From Bacteroidota bacterium (GTDB lineage: Bacteria > Bacteroidota > Bacteroidia > Cytophagales > Cytophagaceae): a stretch of DNA of 64,000 nucleotides. The notes below the pieces were generated by a model. The model did no database searches. It had not been told where the DNA came from and saw nothing but the letters and a program-made list of their open reading frames with translations. The translations under genes were made by a program, and so were the position numbers. The stretch is taken from NCBI GenBank assembly GCA_023392125.1, contig JAEVZS010000033.1, positions 1-64,000 on the forward strand, read 5' to 3'. Positions within the stretch are counted from its first letter, which is position 1; each line of letters begins with the position of its first letter. Positions 60,256 through 64,000 of this stretch are shown piece after piece.

Positions 60256-61538
60256 AGCTGCTCAACCAGTCCGTAAAATACCTGTCTATTTCCATTCTCC
60301 TGATAATTAGTGTCTGGGCGCTGGTTTTTTACATAAATATGCTTGATGAAATCAAAGAGAGCATTGATGAAGGGCTGGAAAATTATAAGCGTCTGATCAT
60401 TCGCAGAGTCAGGCCGGATTCGGGCATTGTACCCCAAAAAGATTTTGATGAAACGTTTTTTACTATCCGTGAGATCTCCTCTGATCAGGCATTTCAGATC
60501 AGGGATACATACATTGACACGCTGATGTATATGCAGGATGCGGACGATGAGGAGCCAGAACTCGAGCCTGTCCGTATGCTCACTACTGCATTTGAAAAAA
60601 ACGGCCGTTTTTATGAATTGAAAATTATCAATTCAATGGTAGAAGAAGATGATCTGATCGAAGAGCTGTTCCGGGAGACCGTATACCTGTACCTGATCCT
60701 GATCGCTGCCATTCTTGTGATTAACAATATTGTGCTGCAACGCTTATGGAAACCTTTTTACAACCTGCTCAGCCAGCTCAAAACATACCGGTTGGGTAGC
60801 AGCAAAAATCTGCCTGAAATAAAAACCCGGACCCGGGAGTTTAATGATCTGCAGCATGCTGTCAGAACATTGTTGCAGCATACTACCGAAACCTACGAGC
60901 AACAAAAGCAGTTTATCGGCAACGCTTCCCATGAGCTGCAAACGCCGCTTGCAATTGCCATGAACAAACTGGAATTATTTCTGGAAAAAGGGCATCCGGA
61001 AGACCCAGACATGGAAGATATCACACAGGTGCTGCAAATAATCGAGCGACTGGTACGATTAAACAAATCCCTGCTGCTGCTCACTAAAATAGAAAACAGA
61101 CAGTTTGCAGACGATCAGTCTGTATCCATAAGTGAGGTAACTGCTCAGGCTATACAGGAGTTGCAGGATGTCGCAGATTTTAAAGAAGTCAGTATTTCCG
61201 TTGAAGAAACGTCCGGACTAATCGTTCATATGGACGTTTCCCTTGCCGGTATTGTTATCACAAACCTGATCAGAAATGCCGTATTCCATAATGTTTCCGG
61301 TGGGAATGTAAACATTCATATTGCAGATAATGCCATTACAATCTGCAACACAGGGCTGTCAGCTCCTCTTGACGCGGACAGGATTTTTAACCGATTCCAT
61401 AAATCCGATACGGGATCAGGCGGCACAGGGCTGGGGCTGGCTATTGTGAAAGCTATTTGTAACATATACAGATTTAAAGCTTCCTATTTTTTTGACAACG
61501 GAAAGCACTGTTTCAAAATTGATTTTACTTTTCATTAA
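60252..61538 (+). CDS. Membrane sensor histidine kinase
   Basis: A 428-residue kinase. It has two membrane helices (about 9-30 and 139-158) around a periplasmic sensor of about 105 residues rich in Asp and Glu (MQDADDEEPELEPV), then HisKA with phospho-acceptor His227 in GNASHELQTPLAIA, and an HATPase with NLIRNAVFHN and GGTGLGLAIVKAI. No PAS or HAMP domain is obvious. It is not a typical PhoR. It overlaps the response regulator by 4 bp. Confidence 0.95.
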   Translation: MKLLNQSVKYLSISILLIISVWALVFYINMLDEIKESIDEGLENYKRLIIRRVRPDSGIVPQKDFDETFFTIREISSDQAFQIRDTYIDTLMYMQDADDEEPELEPVRMLTTAFEKNGRFYELKIINSMVEEDDLIEELFRETVYLYLILIAAILVINNIVLQRLWKPFYNLLSQLKTYRLGSSKNLPEIKTRTREFNDLQHAVRTLLQHTTETYEQQKQFIGNASHELQTPLAIAMNKLELFLEKGHPEDPDMEDITQVLQIIERLVRLNKSLLLLTKIENRQFADDQSVSISEVTAQAIQELQDVADFKEVSISVEETSGLIVHMDVSLAGIVITNLIRNAVFHNVSGGNVNIHIADNAITICNTGLSAPLDADRIFNRFHKSDTGSGGTGLGLAIVKAICNIYRFKASYFFDNGKHCFKIDFTFH

Positions 61539-61588
61539 TCTATCCCGCATTCCCGGTTGTTTCCAATATCCCAGGATATTTTGGCTGC

Positions 61589-62416
61589 ATGAATGCGCTC
61601 AGACCCTGTTATCTAAGAAGTAGTATTACACTATCGCTCAGTATTATCCTGACAGTCTGCCATGCCCAGACAAATGAAAACAAGCAACCTGTTGACAAGG
61701 TTTCTCATACCGAACCTCTGTATATCGACCTTGTAAGAGATCTCGGAGCACGCAAAGGAGAGAAAGAACTTAATATCGGAGCTGACTTCACAGGCACCCG
61801 GAATTACAATGAATATATGCTTCTGGCTGAATACGAATTTGCTCCACTCAACCGGCTGGCCCTTGAGATTGAGACAGATGTATCTTTTTTCGGAAACAGA
61901 GAGAGCAATCAGGATATCATGCCCGATAAATCAGGATGCTTAAAACTGTCCATGCAATATTCTTTTCTCGTTTCCCCCAAATACAAAACAACCATAGCTG
62001 CCGGATATACGCAATTATTAGAGCTGAGCCATTTCAAATCCGGCAGCGGCGGAAGCTCGGCTTCCAGCCAAACGGTATATAACCCATTCCTGGTCGCTGC
62101 GAAAAACTGGGGAGCAGGTATACATACATTATTGTACGCCAGTTCACTGATCAGCAACGATCTTCTGCGAAAGAATCCCTTCGTTTCCTGGCATATTAAT
62201 GCAGCTTTTCATTATGCGATTCCTGGTTCCGGACATTTCATCGGACTTGAATTAAGTGATGAACAATCCCATAGGCACAATGAAACAACCCTGCGTCCCC
62301 AAATGAAAGTAAAAGTAAATCCGGCTCTGGCCATAGGAGTTGTAACAAGCCTGCCTATACACACCAGCGAAGGAAAAGGCTTTGGTCATTTTATCAGGAT
62401 TATTTATGAATTGTAA
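61589..62416 (+). CDS. HAEPLYID-family outer-membrane protein
   Basis: A 275-residue exported protein. The signal peptide ends CHAQ. The family name motif appears as HTEPLYIDLVRDLGARKGEKE (one substitution). The rest is beta-barrel-like with alternating residues (YMLLAEYEFAPLNRLALEIE, MQYSFLVSPKYKTTIAAGY) and a terminal HFIRIIYEL ending in an aromatic pattern. Its location just after the two-component genes suggests that it is their target or a sensor accessory. Function unknown. Confidence 0.8.
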   Translation: MNALRPCYLRSSITLSLSIILTVCHAQTNENKQPVDKVSHTEPLYIDLVRDLGARKGEKELNIGADFTGTRNYNEYMLLAEYEFAPLNRLALEIETDVSFFGNRESNQDIMPDKSGCLKLSMQYSFLVSPKYKTTIAAGYTQLLELSHFKSGSGGSSASSQTVYNPFLVAAKNWGAGIHTLLYASSLISNDLLRKNPFVSWHINAAFHYAIPGSGHFIGLELSDEQSHRHNETTLRPQMKVKVNPALAIGVVTSLPIHTSEGKGFGHFIRIIYEL

Positions 62417-62484
62417 GCGCAGATTCCCGATTGTTTCCCGAATCCTGTGCTTTATTTATATATATAAACTTAATAGTAACTCAT

Positions 62485-62928
62485 ATGAAAAGATATCTGA
62501 TATTCGGCACTCTCGCGCTGATTCTGAACACTGGTTTCGGACAGGATATTCCTCAAAGCCAGGTACCATCCTTAATTGTAAACAGCTTCCAGCAGTCATT
62601 CCCCAAAGCCTATGATATAGAGTGGGAAATGGACGGCGAATTGTACAAGGTTGAATTTGAAACAGGGCTTACCGGCAGAGACCATGACATCTGGTATGAC
62701 AAAACCGGCAAAATGATAAGACACAAAGAAGAAATTACAAAAAGCGAGCTCCCTAAAAAAGTATCCGAAACAATAAGCCGGGATTTTAACGGATACCGGT
62801 TAGATGATATAAAGAAAATAATTGAAGGAGAAAAAGTCATCTATACTGTTGAATTGAAAAGCTTCAGAGAAGACTGGGATATTGCCCTTGATGCGGAAGG
62901 AAATATTCTGAGTAAAAAAATTGACTGA
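62485..62928 (+). CDS. Exported PepSY-like (DUF2874) protein
   Basis: A 147-residue periplasmic protein. Signal peptide ending FGQ. Two PepSY-like repeats follow: VPSLIVNSFQQSFPKAYDIEW...YKVEFET and KKVSETISRDFNGYRLDDIKKI...YTVELKS, each ending with W-D/DGN-type turns (WDIALDAEGNIL). The ATG at 62485 begins the signal peptide. It is last in a run of regulator, kinase, HAEPLYID protein and PepSY-like protein. PepSY-like proteins often act near membrane sensors, but this one is unassigned. Confidence 0.82.
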   Translation: MKRYLIFGTLALILNTGFGQDIPQSQVPSLIVNSFQQSFPKAYDIEWEMDGELYKVEFETGLTGRDHDIWYDKTGKMIRHKEEITKSELPKKVSETISRDFNGYRLDDIKKIIEGEKVIYTVELKSFREDWDIALDAEGNILSKKID

Positions 62929-62958
62929 CAGCTGTATAAACGACTTCCGTCTATCAAT

Positions 62959-62995
62959 AAAAGAGGCCACCCCTAAGCAGGATGGCCTCTTTTGG
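62959..62995. terminator. Bidirectional terminator
   Basis: AAAAGAGGCCA (62959-62969) pairs perfectly with TGGCCTCTTTT (62983-62993). It serves the PepSY-like gene on the plus strand and the convergent acyl-CoA dehydrogenase gene. Confidence 0.85.
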
Positions 62996-63028
62996 GCATT
63001 ACCGTAACTCTGACGCACAAAACTCCTG

Positions 63029-64000
63029 CTAGAAGCAATAATTGTTTTCTTCAATCAGCTTATCGGCAATAGCTCTTCGCAGATCTCTTGTATTTACCGG
63101 AGACACTTTCGTAAATCGCTTTACACCCATTAGCATCATTCGCTGCATATCGCCTTCCGCCATGGAAACAACGGCATTCTTACCTGCAATACTTACCTTA
63201 TCCGCTGTATCAAACACAAGAACCTTTACCATATTAACCTGCGCTTCAACAGCAGCTTCTCCTTTAATACCAACAAGCTTTTCCGCCCGAAGCAACGCAG
63301 ACTCTGCAACATATACATCAATAGCGATATCAGCCAGATTCATCAGTATTTCCTGTTCATGAGCCAGCTTGTCCATATATTTCTGAGCTGCCGCACCTGC
63401 CGCCATCAGCAATACTTTCTTAAAGTTTTGTATCGCCTTCTTCTCAGCTGCAAATAGTCCCTCTTCTTCATTTCCAAATTCCGGTATACCGGTAAGTTCC
63501 TTCTGGACAGCCATGGCAGCTGACATAAAATCAACTTCTCCTTTCATAGCTTTTTTGAGGATCATATCCATAGTAAGCATCCGGTTGATCTCGTTCGTAC
63601 CTTCAAAAATCCGGTTGATTCTGGAATCACGATACGCTCTGTCCATAGGATAATCCGCAGAGAAGCCATACCCCCCGTATATCTGAACTCCTTCATCCAC
63701 CACATAATCCAGCGCCTCAGAACCTGCAACTTTTAAAACAGCACATTCTACCGCAAAGTTTTGTGCAGCGCCAAGCAGCGCTTCTTCATATGATTTTCCT
63801 TTCGATCTCAGGTCTTCTTCAGCACTTTGAATATCAGCTCCGGCTCTGTACATCGCAGACTCTACAGAAAAAATTCGTATAGCCTGCTCAGCCAGCTTAT
63901 ATTTTATCGCACCAAAATCAGCAATAGGCCTCTTAAACTGAACCCGCTCTTTTGCATATTGTATAGCAAGTGTGCTGGTTCTTTTGGAAGCACCAATAGC
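63029..64000 (-). CDS. Acyl-CoA dehydrogenase (5' end off the window)
   Basis: The minus-strand frame is open from the window edge and gives the last 323 residues. They include IGASKRTSTLAIQYAKERVQ, the FAD-binding QIYGGYGFSADYP and the catalytic-Glu motif RIFEGTNEINRML. About 170 residues of extra helical C-terminal domain follow, as in long-chain-type dehydrogenases. The enzyme introduces the alpha-beta double bond in fatty acid beta-oxidation. A start codon is not visible. It converges on the PepSY-like gene with a shared terminator. Confidence 0.95.
   Translation of the reverse strand, partial: AIGASKRTSTLAIQYAKERVQFKRPIADFGAIKYKLAEQAIRIFSVESAMYRAGADIQSAEEDLRSKGKSYEEALLGAAQNFAVECAVLKVAGSEALDYVVDEGVQIYGGYGFSADYPMDRAYRDSRINRIFEGTNEINRMLTMDMILKKAMKGEVDFMSAAMAVQKELTGIPEFGNEEEGLFAAEKKAIQNFKKVLLMAAGAAAQKYMDKLAHEQEILMNLADIAIDVYVAESALLRAEKLVGIKGEAAVEAQVNMVKVLVFDTADKVSIAGKNAVVSMAEGDMQRMMLMGVKRFTKVSPVNTRDLRRAIADKLIEENNYCF

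Noticed and set aside
59578..61538. The second two-component pair as PhoB-PhoR
   Set aside because: It has no Pho boxes, lies outside the pst block after unrelated genes, and its kinase lacks a PAS-containing PhoR layout. The regulator at 50559 fits PhoB better by context.

Overview
This window is from a member of the Bacteroidota, probably a T9SS-bearing Cytophagia- or Chitinophagia-like lineage. The evidence is type A and type B T9SS sorting domains, PorP/SprF-like and WG-repeat proteins, TonB receptors with carboxypeptidase-regulatory-like N-termini, a bacterial geranylgeranylglyceryl phosphate synthase, an HAEPLYID-family protein, and promoters of the TTG / TAnnTTTG (-33/-7) type. No tRNA, rRNA or CRISPR array was found.

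Layout. 1-8043 (minus strand): a type I-B-like cas operon, cas6-cas5-cas3-cas8-cas7-[RAYT transposase]-cas4-cas1. cas1 runs off the left edge, so cas2 and the array probably lie outside. A REP-associated transposase with its palindromes sits between the interference and adaptation genes. 8131-13154: an SDR-like protein lacking the catalytic Ser and Tyr, tatA, gatA, an MltD-like LysM transglycosylase and a small membrane protein. 13155-17438: a TonB receptor and a His-rich surface lipoprotein, each preceded by the same 17-bp operator-like site in opposite orientation, which suggests a metal (Zur-like) regulon. 17592-21458: a T9SS-related group of a PorP/SprF-like protein, a secreted type-B CTD protein, an anti-sigma-like membrane protein that itself ends in a type-B CTD, and an ECF sigma factor. 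21720-29546: WG-repeat protein, small membrane protein, TamB, T9SS type-A protein. 29645-37790: a kynurenine-monooxygenase-like flavoprotein divergent from a two-module NRPS. 37815-42480: small genes, then a SulP transporter with beta-carbonic anhydrase (bicarbonate uptake).

42575-57598 is the most coherent block, a phosphate-starvation island. It holds a TonB receptor, a surface beta-helix lipoprotein, another lipoprotein, exbB-exbD-exbD-tonB-phoB, a small Lys-rich protein, an OprP-like porin, and pstS-pstC-pstA-pstB-phoU. Five promoters in the block carry phased 7-bp repeats (consensus CTTAACA, 11-bp period). In four of them the last repeat starts exactly 16 bp upstream of a -7 element, and in the pstS promoter 17 bp. 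This links the outer-membrane receptor, its own TonB energiser, the porin, the ABC importer and the response regulator in one regulon. No PhoR kinase is encoded in the window.

57769-64000: two small envelope-stress-type membrane proteins overlapping GGGP synthase, a two-component system followed by an HAEPLYID-family protein and a PepSY-like protein, and the 3' part of an acyl-CoA dehydrogenase gene on the minus strand.
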